From Adiantum capillus-veneris (lineage: Eukaryota > Streptophyta > Polypodiopsida > Polypodiales > Pteridaceae), in the NCBI GenBank assembly GCA_014529385.2, contig CM043953.1, positions 79,722,338-79,786,337 of the forward strand: DNA of 64,000 nt, in the 5' to 3' direction. Below the pieces are notes generated by a model. It saw nothing but the letters and a program-made list of their open reading frames with translations, ran no database searches and was not told the origin of the DNA. This document shows positions 23,525 through 30,650 of this stretch, one piece after another. Both the position numbers and the translations under genes were made by a program. Numbering within the stretch: position 1 is the first letter of the stretch; each line of letters begins with the position of its first letter.

Positions 23525-26500
23525 GCTCCGCTCAAAGGAAGAGTACAGACTCCAGAGAATGACAAAATAATGTACTGTATGCTGAATTCTATAAATTTTC
23601 AGAAAAATTAACAGGTTGACATTCAATTCTCTGATTTTTCATCGAAAATCAGCAATCCCACCTGTCAAATTGCTGAATTTTATAAAAAATCAGCGAGTAG
23701 GCAGCCCCAATTTTGGCAAGCAGCTGGAATACATGGAATCTGTGGAGATGCTATCTGGATTAATCCATGCAGGGCTGCGTGTCATCCAAGCTTTCGTCAC
23801 GCGAGACGCGTTGCAGCTAGGCTCCATAGAGGCAGCCGTGTATTTTTTCGGAGTGTGTTTCAGCGCGTACTCGGATTGTGCGTCATACTTGCTCCTCGCT
23901 GCACTTCTCTCCGACTGGTCGTGAGACATACAGGTACTGTGGTCAGTTCTCTTGTGTACTTCTGCTGGTCTCAACAGCAGCTATCGGTTCTTTGGCTCTG
24001 TCTTTAGCTGCTGTGCGTCATGCATTGTTTAGCTACTGCATAGGCTATGCATTGTTTGTTTAGCTGCTGCATTTGATGGCACAGGTGAGTCGTTAAGGTA
24101 TGTCTTTTGGGTGCTGCACGTGATGAGGGAAACTGTGAGGCTATTGGGATGTCTCTTTACGGACTCCATACAGTGACTAGTATTTGTTTAAGCTATCGGG
24201 CTCTGTGTTTAGGTACTATGTACAGTGTGCAGTATTTGTTTAGGTTGTGCATTTGATGGGGGGGCTGGTGAAGCCACTGCGTGTCTGACAGCATGGTTCT
24301 TTTGTGTTTGTTGGTGTGCTCACAGTAGATGCCTTGAGAATGGCCAAGCTAAAGTCCGAGGCATGGGGGAAAGGGAAGCAACCTGTGACGAACACTGAAA
24401 GCTGTAATGTTGGCTCGTCAAAACTGAAGAAACCGGAGGCGAGAGTAATGGAAGTGAGTGTCACCATATCTGTTGGTGGTGGTGATGTAGACGTAGGGCT
24501 GTTGGGGTGCATGCGCTTGTTTCTTGAAAGAGAAACATTACCAGGACTATGTGCATTGGAGAGAGGAGGAGCGCTATTGCACCTTCACCTACAGATGGTT
24601 ATCCGTATTTGGGCAACCTCGTTGATTGCAGTCAATAGGAAGATAAAAGGATACTTAGGTTGGGCTAAGTCGGCACTTGCAGGCGAAATGGTTTTGTGCC
24701 GTGGCCTAAAGCAACACAAGATGCATACGTTTGAGGGCATGGTAGGGTATTGTTTAAAAGACCAAGATGAACCACACTTTCAAAAGGTTGTCCACAATAT
24801 AACTAGTGACGATGTGAATGCCGGTGTAGAACTGTATAGCTTATATGGTGCTGATGAATTGAAGAATAGGGTTTGCCTAACACCGACAAACATCTTCGAT
24901 AGAGCGCTAATGTATTGGAAATTTAAGCTTCGACATCCAGCAGGCAACGACTTTCTGTCTACACTACATATAATGGTGAAGAGTGGGAATCACTACCCAT
25001 CGTCATGCTGGATAACTCCTTACCAAGGCCGTGGAATGCATCTTCCGAAAATCAGAGCATTGTGGAGGTGTATGATATACCCATCCACAGCAACGTATGA
25101 AGACATTTTGAATATTTTTGTCAGTGATGATGTCTATGCGAACACACAATCTCGTGCCGAGTGGTTCAACTACCGTTGGCAAGAGACACAAAGGTATGGT
25201 TATGATAGTTTAAGTAGGATTGTATTTGTTGTGAACTTTTTGACCATGGCTTGCGTCTTTTGTAGTCCACCGAGAACTGTTGTCAATGATTTTGATACTG
25301 AACCTGCCATAAGAGATCCAAAAATAGGAGATGATTTCATTCTGCTTGTACACCGTGTCGACGTAACGACAGTTGCATAGTCTGGTCTGTTTGCTAGCAA
25401 TAAGATTGTTAGTTTTTAGTCTAACCAAAAAATATAAACTGATGACAATTTATTTTTGTTGCAGTGTTCAGATGGATGAAGAAGACGAAACCCGGATGGT
25501 TCAGCTGAGCGAAACACAACCTGATGACTCTTTTGCTATGGTAGAAGATGCACGTATTGATAGGATAGAGGATGCTCTTGCTGCAATTTTGAAAGAATTA
25601 GTTGGAGACCAAACCAGAAACACCCGTCCACTGCGGTCACAGCTTATTGAAGTGATACATAATTCGAGGGACACCATCGAAGAATATGCAATCAACGTTG
25701 CAGACGTACAAGTAACAAAGCTGGAAGAGCAGATTTTCTCATTGGGCAAAGAACTAATGGCTCTGAAAGCGCAAGTCAACTGCCTTAATGCGGATACTAT
25801 GTAGGTTTTCAAATATGCTGAATCGCAGCCAAAATGCATGATAAATTCTGGACATGCAATTCGAAGTCGTGCCACTTTCTAATAATGTAAATAGAGCAAG
25901 TTCTGCACATGTTTTGACCTTTTTGTCTCTAGAAAATCTGTAGCTGCTTCTCTTATGCAATGTACAGAGTGTTTAAGACATTTTCCTCTCTCTGTCATCT
26001 CTGTGTACTGCTCATGTCACAACTACACTGCTGATACACTCGTTGCTTGGTGTATGGATATGTGTCTGTGAGTGTTTTGCAGATTGTCATCAATGCCTCT
26101 GCCGTCCTTTCAACAGCGTCAGGAGTCTATTTCCGACGCAGTCAATGTCAAAGACTACGGCTCTGGACGCCAGGCAGGACACGTGAAGAATTTTTTTTTT
26201 TGTCGCGTGCAGAGAAAAAAAATCCAGGTCAGCAGCATCTTCGTTGATGCTCGTTAATACGCGCCTGGACCAAGTAGGTGACCTGCATTAAATTTCACCT
26301 GCACACACGCTCATGAGAAGGAAAAAAATTAATTAAACAACCATTTCATAAAAAATTGCATAAAATAAAGACTATCTGACTCGAATCGGTCTTATAGGTG
26401 TGCACACGCTCCATTCCAGCCAAGCTCGCTCTGATACCATGAAACGAACACGCGGAGAGGATCTCCCGGCTACACAGACCGCCTACAGACACGCGTCGGA

Positions 26501-26842
26501 CGAACCACCCGACCATAGCCACCATTCGGTAGCACCCCTGTGCTAAGCCAACGTCAAAGTGCGTATGCGTGCACCTGTAAGACCAAGCGTCCCATACCAC
26601 CCGACCTCACCTCCTCGAGGTACCTCGTGCACTCCTAGCCTCATGCGCTAACTACTGGCACTCTGCTAGTGGAGGTCGATAACTACAAATGAGGCTTTGG
26701 CCTCCCTTTTATAATAATGGCCGGCCACACTGACCTGGTTCACACTACTTCCCCCCAAACACTAGACGCCCATCCCGACGGTGTCTAGGGCCTAGGCTAG
26801 ATACCCTCTCCTATAAGCGGGACATAACATGCGCCTTCTGAG

Positions 26843-26930
<88 letters not shown>

Positions 26931-29847
26931 GAAATGAAATGATATATTAACGTTTACAAAAGGCCAAAATGACCTATGAGACCAAACTGATTACAATGGT
27001 GAGTTTAGTACCAAGTCTAGGTACAAACAAAGAAAACTACAAACTAGAAACTGAGATACCGACTCCTATGGGTGGTTGGTAAGCTGAGCAATGGTATAAT
27101 GCCACAAAGGTACAAAATGGGGATAAGTGTCACCATGATACAATATAGCAGTAGCATGAAGTCTATCTTGATCGACACTCTGGGTGTCGTGCTAGAATCC
27201 CGTGGATCCTCTGCTGAAATCTCCGTCGGTGCTGCGTGGCTCCCCTCCTCAATCGTGGTCGTCTCGATCTCCCCAACTCTATAGCTCGGTCAATGAGAGT
27301 ACCATTGGTGTGTGTATGGGTGGGAACCGAGCTCTATGGTGGTGGTGGCTCCTCTGCCTCTGTGGTACTTGGACAGAAGAAATCTCAGATGCGTCTCTGA
27401 GATTGTCTCTCCCTATGCCCTCTCAATAGAGAGTCTCTATGTCTCTGTATCTCAAGTAGAAATAATCCAAGACATCTCTGATCCTGATATCTCATCACTC
27501 TATCTAACGAGTCAAAACCATCTTTGAATAAGCAGTGAAAGCGTCCCCGTATCTCATAGTAGACTGTGCAGTGACATGTAGTGAAGCTCTGTCTCTGGCT
27601 CTGCATGGCATAAATGACATATCCTACTATTTGCTGGTATGCCTCCGAATCTACTTGTCTCAATCCCAAGCTGGTGTGAAGATGTGCGTATCTAGCCTAT
27701 GTCACATCGTAACCCATGAGATAGATGTGTGTCCGTGTAGCTGGGCCTTGTGACAAATCCGTTTGTCGTGAGTTGGAGAAGATGCTCTCTATAGAAAGCC
27801 CTCTTCGTACCCAACTCCTGTGATGGCTCTATCCATGTCCTCCTGAGTACTATTAGAGAGAGAGAGAGAGTATACCGTGCAACCGAGTCGTGAAACCCTA
27901 GCAGCGGTTTGTTGTTGTTGCGAAACCCTAAAATCCATCTCTTGCTGGCGTGCAACCTTGACGTGCTGTCGCGGAACTCTAAAGTTCCATCTCGTGATGG
28001 TGCGCAAAGAGAGAAATGAAATGGAATGATATATTAACGTCTTCAAAAGGCCTAAATGACCTATGAGAGACCAATCCGTTACAAACTCGTGAATCTGGTA
28101 CCACGTCTCAGTACAAAGAAAGAAATACTAAAATGAATCTAGAAGTGCTACTAGCTCGAACTGTGTGGAATATGTGTGATCCACTGATACAATGGGTGCC
28201 AAATACAAGAGAAAGATACAATGGGTGATGGATCCATCCTCATCTATAGAGAGAGAGAGAGAGAGAGACCTGTTGAAGAATTTGCTTTCTTGATGGGCCA
28301 TAGGATTTCCAGGCCTTTGAGATACCTCTCAAAAATGTGCGTGCTTGAAGTAGCTCCTCATCTGAGTTTGTTGAAGAGAATTTGATGAGGTGTGCAAATG
28401 GTGTGCATTGGTTGCAAAGATGAAGAACAACAAATGTTGGAGATTGGTCACTGCCAGTGTTGGCCAGCTCTAAGGCTAGTAACTGCTGCCAAGGTACATC
28501 CCATAATATAAAACAGGGCTCTGTGGGAAACTTCGCACCAACATGACTCTTTGGACGCTGCATCCATGTGAGTGAGTTACTAAGGAGAAGCTCAAATGTA
28601 TATTGACCTACAAACAGAACTTCCCTACAATCATACCTGTAGAAGCATTGCTCGGTCATTGGTGAGCATAGCAACCTTGTTGTTCATGACATCAAAATGG
28701 TCCACATAAATATCAGACCAGGCAAACTTGGAAGGTTCTCTGAATAGGACTCCTTGATGAAAGCGTCCCTTTCCTTCAGCAAGTTGTAACATATACTGCG
28801 AGCCAACAGAGTCTTTGCTTAACACATACAATTATATGCGAGTTTCATACAAATTTCTAACGAGGATGTTCCATTAATACGAAACGAGAAGCACTTCTTA
28901 TGCTTTAGTTCTAAACTTCACACAAAAGACATGCCAAAAAGGGTGACGGGAAAAAAACAAGCTTAATTCTCCATTCTAAGCAGGTTTAATATCATATGAT
29001 GCATTAAGTAACAATTTATAGATATGATCGTTGAGTCAATAACAGTTGCATTATTATGTGAATGTCTCATTGATGCTAAGAAAACTTGAAGACAAGAAAA
29101 TCTCGGTTCTCAAAAGGGACAGGAAATGAAAATGCAAAAGATTGAAAGGTCTGAAGCATCTGTAGAGATAGAGTGGTTAAAGATTCTTTATACCTGTCCC
29201 TCTGCTGACTTCTCATCAAAGCAGCACAAAACCCCACTAGGTGGAATAAAACGAGGAAGGCGTACTCTTTCAAAGGTTGGTCTTTGCTCGAAGAGTTCAA
29301 AGCATTTTGTACAGCTTGCACCGATACCATGAACAGTAAATGAAACAAAATCAACCACACCACTCATGGGCTCCATAACAACACCTAGTGCTGCTTTTCC
29401 AAGACCTTGAATGAAGCCAATAACACCCTTCTCTTTTGCTTTCTCGAGAGGCTTTCGAATGACACCTGACACACCATAAGCAATACCCTGTGCAAATGCT
29501 TCAGTACCCTGAACTAGCCCATCGCCAACACCACCAATACGCCTGGAGCGATCCTGCAAATCATAGCTTGAACTTCTGAGAAATGAAGGAAAAATGTAAT
29601 TATTATAAGCAGAAACAAGGCTTACCAGCTTTAAACGTAGCTGTAGAAACCTCCCATCACTAGAAAGTTCAGCAAAAGTTTCACTCAATGTTGCTAAGGT
29701 TGAGCTTGTCATGCCAAGCACATCAACACCAGAAAGAAGCATCAAAGGATTGTGTATTAACTCCCTTCTCAGCCGATTCACTATGGCCGTGGTGAGAGCA
29801 CTTTTTCTCATGTATCTATTTGTGTGGACAACGCTCCTCAAATGTAT
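15092..29847 (-). CDS. VPS13: Plant VPS13-type bridge lipid-transfer protein, C-terminal exons (partial)
   Basis: VPS13 proteins move bulk lipid between membranes at contact sites. Eight minus-strand exons match the plant C-terminus, all with GT-AG borders. 29847-29626: ALTTAIVNRLRRELIHNPL then VDVLGMTSSTLATLSETFAE. 29553-29194: GVGDGLVQGTEAFAQGIAYG and GFIQGLGKAALGVV, the VPS13/ATG2-type C-terminal helices. 28795-28637: FREPSKFAWSDIYVDHFDV. 28557-28270: CFILWDVPWQQLLALELANT. 16011-15823: NFAEIWASEQ. 15708-15656 and 15579-15471: TIWRPIVPEG then YVSIGDIAYIGKHPP. 15406-15092: VWRSWKEG, LWMPRAPEGYYSLGC and the stop; this last part is the plant Vps62-like (DUF946) domain. Exons join in frame, about 564 residues in total. 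The short VPSSQRHV-like piece expected between 28270 and 16011 was not found. The N-terminal lipid groove lies outside the window. Introns hold transposons. Confidence 0.87.
16041..16268. repeat. Perfect 114-bp tandem duplication in a VPS13 intron
   Basis: Units 16041-16154 and 16155-16268 read identically (start TAGTACAGTTGAGCAG, end AACATCCCC and T run). This indicates a recent duplication about 30 bp upstream, on the gene strand, of the exon starting at 16011. Confidence 0.95.
16275..17022. other. VPS13 intron; no secure exon
   Basis: Minus-strand open frames at 16961-16435 have plant-like composition and a possible acceptor before 16616, but I do not recognise them and could not place them in VPS13. 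They may be an unrecognised exon or repeat sequence. Confidence 0.35.
17023..17930 (+). mobile_element. Gypsy LTR (TGTAGCAGG family, diverged subfamily) plus leader
   Basis: 17023-17696 aligns with the LTRs at 44850, 45755 and 54240, sharing GTGACACGTGGCAG, GGTGGTCTAGTGGACACCGT and GCCTCGACACCCCCATTG, and ends in GATGCTCTCA. The first bases have decayed from TGTAGCAGG to AAGTAGCAGG. Within it a segment of about 110 bp starting GCACTGAGGA is repeated at 17535-17696. A primer-site-like TGGCAGCCTGGTGGGACC follows at 17701-17718, then a CT/GT-rich leader to about 17930, where antisense Copia sequence begins. No gag follows. It lies in the large VPS13 intron, opposite to the gene. Confidence 0.8.
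17935..19165 (-). pseudogene. Ty1/Copia gag and start of protease, antisense
   Basis: An open frame of 215 codons (19162-18515) is a Copia gag of the UBN2 type: KLNGSGFHTWQIKVKGYL, the W-QLEKVFGAKAKYSMMSLK block, and VEAPVPEEDLIAVLLKSLPD. Further along the minus strand, beyond stops, lie cysteine-histidine remnants (CAICGCNNHQTKD and HCGKTNHPSNRF, about 18345-18270) and a possible protease start (WAIDTA, about 18125). Coding signal then ends at the neighbouring Gypsy leader. Gag packages element RNA. Only the 5' third is left and there is no RT. Confidence 0.85.
19292..20069 (-). repeat. 389-bp tandem duplication holding a Copia primer-binding site and LTR edge
   Basis: Copies 19292-19680 and 19681-20069 differ by scattered substitutions. 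On the minus strand each reads an LTR end (AACA), two bases, then TGGTATCAAAGCC (19653-19641) or TGGTATTAGAGCC (20042-20030), close to the initiator tRNA-Met primer site TGGTATCAGAGC. This is the leader of the Copia gag at 19165. LTR sequence persists to about 20100 before Gypsy sequence takes over. Confidence 0.8.
20100..21541 (-). pseudogene. Ty3/Gypsy gag and protease fragment, antisense
   Basis: On the minus strand, gag remnants (21541-20800; ALIKDKAATDVEDAVAKAK) lead to a zinc knuckle (CFGCGQTGHQ, about 20615), then a retropepsin segment with HDVTVLLDNGSSHNFF (D-N-G-S in place of D-T/S-G) and RADVILGIPWFY (20180-20145). Frameshifts separate the blocks. It ends where the Copia LTR edge starts. 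The family resembles plant Gypsy elements but lacks RT. Confidence 0.75.
21542..21860. other. No gene seen
   Basis: Sequence between the Gypsy gag fragment and the first LINE tail, containing A/T runs only. Confidence 0.5.
21884..21956 (+). mobile_element. Isolated LINE 3' tail flanked by CT tracts
   Basis: Only the last part of a LINE: CTCATAGGTCATTTTGGCC, GAAGACGTTAATA, ATTTCATTTC, then (CT)n. A (CT)n run also precedes it (21869-21884), and a longer LINE fragment begins right after its CT tract. Confidence 0.85.
21958..23353 (+). pseudogene. 5'-truncated LINE copy: ORF2 C-terminus, 3' UTR and CT tail
   Basis: Starts in the region after the RT palm (IWGPSLDHHG) and continues to the ORF2 end in two frames: 22032-22379, then 22376-22930 after a frameshift. 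It carries MEKPLVSMISRLIRAKASVP, the zinc finger CLLCDIEPETELHYTCYC and EIRGRFHCLFREGFGPFSR. The same landmarks are in the long ORF at 30646-34015. Bases 22931-23240 are 3' UTR. The tail (GGTCTCATAGGTCACTCTGG, AGACGTTAATATAAC) spans about 23249-23300, followed by (CT)n to 23353. It lies antisense in the big VPS13 intron. Confidence 0.9.
23354..23521 (+). mobile_element. Short element with variant LINE tail and CT tract
   Basis: Begins directly after the previous CT tract. It ends with TCTCATAGGCCGATTTCGGCC, then GACATAGACGTTAAAAATC and (CT)n (about 23470-23521). GGCCGATTTCGGCC can form a perfect 6-bp hairpin. It is either a 5'-truncated copy of a related LINE or a SINE that shares its tail. 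Confidence 0.75.
23581..23694. repeat. AT-rich palindrome cluster upstream of the HUH gene
   Basis: Bases 23631-23652 form a hairpin with 8-bp stem (CTGATTTT/AAAATCAG) and 6-base loop. Outside it lie ACAGGT (23612) and ACCTGT (23661), and outside these the self-complementary motifs GCTGAATTCTATAAATTTTC (23581) and GCTGAATTTTATAAAAAATC (23672). The cluster could be a transposon end, a MITE or a replication-type stem-loop. Confidence 0.65.
23695..24303. other. Upstream region of the HUH gene; no separate gene
   Basis: GC-moderate sequence with loosely repeated words (TGCATTGTTT, GTTTAGCTGCTGC, GCATTTGATGG). It could hold the promoter or a 5' exon of the downstream gene; an ACAG/GTGAGT donor-like site lies at about 24081-24088. 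Confidence 0.35.
24304..25380 (+). CDS. Probable HUH (Rep-like, single-tyrosine) endonuclease of a transposable element
   Basis: Open frame of 358 codons. Residues 83-101 contain CALERGGALLHLHLQ, where H93-L-H95 fits the HUH metal site, after a strand-like VSVTISV (51-57). Residues 143-153 contain FEGMVGYCLKD, where Y149-x-x-K152 fits the catalytic tyrosine motif of Rep proteins. The spacing of about 53 residues between the motifs suits a Rep nuclease, which nicks DNA and starts rolling-circle-type replication or transposition. No helicase motifs are visible, unlike Helitrons. Residues 160-285 are a conserved-looking helical region (ITSDDVNAGVELYSLYGADE, then SGNHYPSSCWI). A 72-base in-frame segment (25194-25265) has GT-AG ends and may be an intron. 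The start is uncertain (Met 1, 13 or 49). The gene lies antisense in a VPS13 intron. Family call from motifs only; Replitron-type elements are the closest known idea. Confidence 0.6.
   Translation: MFVGVLTVDALRMAKLKSEAWGKGKQPVTNTESCNVGSSKLKKPEARVMEVSVTISVGGGDVDVGLLGCMRLFLERETLPGLCALERGGALLHLHLQMVIRIWATSLIAVNRKIKGYLGWAKSALAGEMVLCRGLKQHKMHTFEGMVGYCLKDQDEPHFQKVVHNITSDDVNAGVELYSLYGADELKNRVCLTPTNIFDRALMYWKFKLRHPAGNDFLSTLHIMVKSGNHYPSSCWITPYQGRGMHLPKIRALWRCMIYPSTATYEDILNIFVSDDVYANTQSRAEWFNYRWQETQRYGYDSLSRIVFVVNFLTMACVFCSPPRTVVNDFDTEPAIRDPKIGDDFILLVHRVDVTTVA
25472..25804 (+). CDS. Small acidic coiled-coil protein or downstream exon of the HUH gene
   Basis: 110 codons starting MDEEDETRMVQLSETQPDD and ending with a heptad-like, leucine-rich helix (LEEQIFSLGKELMALKAQVN). 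A good acceptor (TTTTTGTTGCAG) ends at 25464, so this may be a second exon, but I found no donor in the HUH frame that joins in phase. It starts 91 bp after the HUH stop, on the same strand. No family is recognised. A coiled coil would suit oligomerisation or partner binding in an element-encoded accessory protein. It could equally be a separate ORF. Confidence 0.4.
   Translation: MDEEDETRMVQLSETQPDDSFAMVEDARIDRIEDALAAILKELVGDQTRNTRPLRSQLIEVIHNSRDTIEEYAINVADVQVTKLEEQIFSLGKELMALKAQVNCLNADTM
25805..26427. other. No gene seen; possible 3' part of the HUH element
   Basis: Contains an inverted pair AGGTGA/TCACCT at about 26275-26300 that recalls the ACAGGT/ACCTGT pair at the other end (23612/23661). 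The boundaries of any element are not established. Confidence 0.35.
26428..26829 (-). mobile_element. Candidate LTR (390 bp) with tRNA-Met primer-binding site
   Basis: On the minus strand 26829-26440 starts TGTTATGTCCCGC and ends GTTCGTTTCA, so it has TG...CA ends. It is followed at once by TGGTATCAGAGC (26439-26428), the exact plant initiator tRNA-Met primer site. It contains a TATA-like stretch near 26711. No downstream gag or second LTR is seen, so it is a leftover 5' LTR or a recombination product. Confidence 0.65.
26845..27850 (-). pseudogene. 5'-truncated LINE copy on the minus strand with CT tail
   Basis: Read from 27850 downwards: RRTWIEPSQELGTKRAFYRE, THLSHGLRC, then CHCTVYYEIRGRFHCLFKDG and YQDQRCLGLFLLEIQRHRDS, matching the ORF2 C-terminus of the long plus-strand LINE, with stops and shifts (27955-27692, 27669-27385). 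The 3' UTR follows. The tail is at 26985-26928 (CTCATAGGTCATTTTGGCC and ACGTTAATATATC on the minus strand) and ends in a long (CT)n (26927-26845). A CT run also precedes the 5' edge (27873-27855). It has the same orientation as VPS13. Confidence 0.88.
27874..28007. other. Short unassigned segment between two LINE insertions
   Basis: About 135 bp between the tail of one minus-strand LINE fragment and the CT tract before the next. It contains GTTTGTTGTTGTTGCG and two AAACCCTA motifs. It may be original intron sequence. Confidence 0.4.
28008..28250 (-). mobile_element. LINE 3' UTR and tail beside a VPS13 splice donor
   Basis: On the minus strand this begins with GATGAGGATGGATCCATCACC, like the start of the 3' UTR of the long LINE (34011 on), and ends with the tail GGTCTCTCATAGGTCATTTA, AGACGTTAATATATC. 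Only the 3' UTR is present. A (CT)n tract (28268-28250) separates it from the VPS13 exon ending at 28270. Confidence 0.85.
28250..28269 (-). repeat. CT tract forming the start of a VPS13 intron
   Basis: The exon ends CTTCAACAG at 28270 and the intron begins GTCTCTCTCTCT, so the donor's intronic positions are microsatellite sequence rather than the usual GTAAGT-like consensus. Confidence 0.8.
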
Positions 29848-29894
29848 CTGATGAAAACATAAGCCAAAGCTGAGAAAGAACACCTTTTTTATGT

Positions 29895-30045
29895 ATGTTT
29901 ATCTGTCTCATAGGCTGTCATTGGCTGCTAATAGACATAAAAAGATCTCTCTCTCTCTCTCTCTAACTTTCTGGTCTCATAGGTCACTTTGGCCTTTTGA
30001 AGACGTTAAGATAACATTTCATTTCATTTCATTACATTTCTCTCA
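29895..30045 (+). mobile_element. Two LINE-type tails in series
   Basis: First a third tail variant (GTCTCATAGGCTGTCATTGG, AGACATAAAAAGAT, (CT)n at 29946-29964). Directly after it comes a type-1 tail (GGTCTCATAGGTCACTTTGG, GAAGACGTTAAGATAAC, ATTTCATTTC) ending near 30045. Each is a 3' remnant without coding sequence. Confidence 0.82.
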
Positions 30046-30049
30046 TATT

Positions 30050-30587
30050 TTTATTGGAGCTGCGCAGACATTGGGAGAGCCTCTTGAGGAGACCAGACAA
30101 TAGGAGACACTCACAGAGGGAGATCACTGTTTTCTTCAGACTACATACGCGACATTCAGATGAGCAGGCATCACAACAGACTTCAGAGTCCACCTGTACC
30201 AGGGGTACACTGATTGACAGGGCCACTAAGCTTGGGAGATCCACACGCCCACGACTGATAGGGTCATCGAGACATCGATGGAGGCTGCATCAGAGGGTCC
30301 GGACTGTTCTGGCACGACATGGGAACGCCCAGTCAGAGTACTCACTGAGGAGGACATTGATGAGCTTCGCTAGCGATCGATGCTAGATATCATAGAATAG
30401 GATCTTGATTCCAACATTTTAGCCTTTCATTTCATTCCATTCCATTCCATTTCATTTCACTTTTAACTCAGTTCAGTTTCAGTTTCAGTTTCAATCTTTT
30501 ACACAAGACATTGTATCAAATTCACCATTTGTAAACTTTTGTCTCATAGGTCACTTTGGCCTTTTGAAGACATTAATGTATCATTTC

Positions 30588-30645
<58 letters not shown>
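30050..30645 (+). pseudogene. Short 5'-truncated LINE copy: ORF2 end, 3' UTR, tail, CT tract
   Basis: Begins with the last part of ORF2 (LELRRHWESLLRRPDN, GTLIDRATKLGRSTRPRLIG) in a frame open to 30386. The 3' UTR is rich in TTCCATTCCATT and CAGTTTCAGTTTC. The tail is at 30540-30590 and (CT)n runs to 30645. It is joined head to tail with the LINE on each side. Confidence 0.88.

Positions 30646-30650
<5 letters not shown>

Noticed and set aside
24304-25380. Helitron Rep/helicase
   Set aside because: Only one catalytic-type tyrosine is seen and no helicase motifs follow; a one-tyrosine HUH element fits better.
30539-30645. Start of the 1158-codon frame as the true N-terminus of LINE ORF2
   Set aside because: This part translates the previous copy's 3' tail and CT tract; LINE similarity starts at about 30646.
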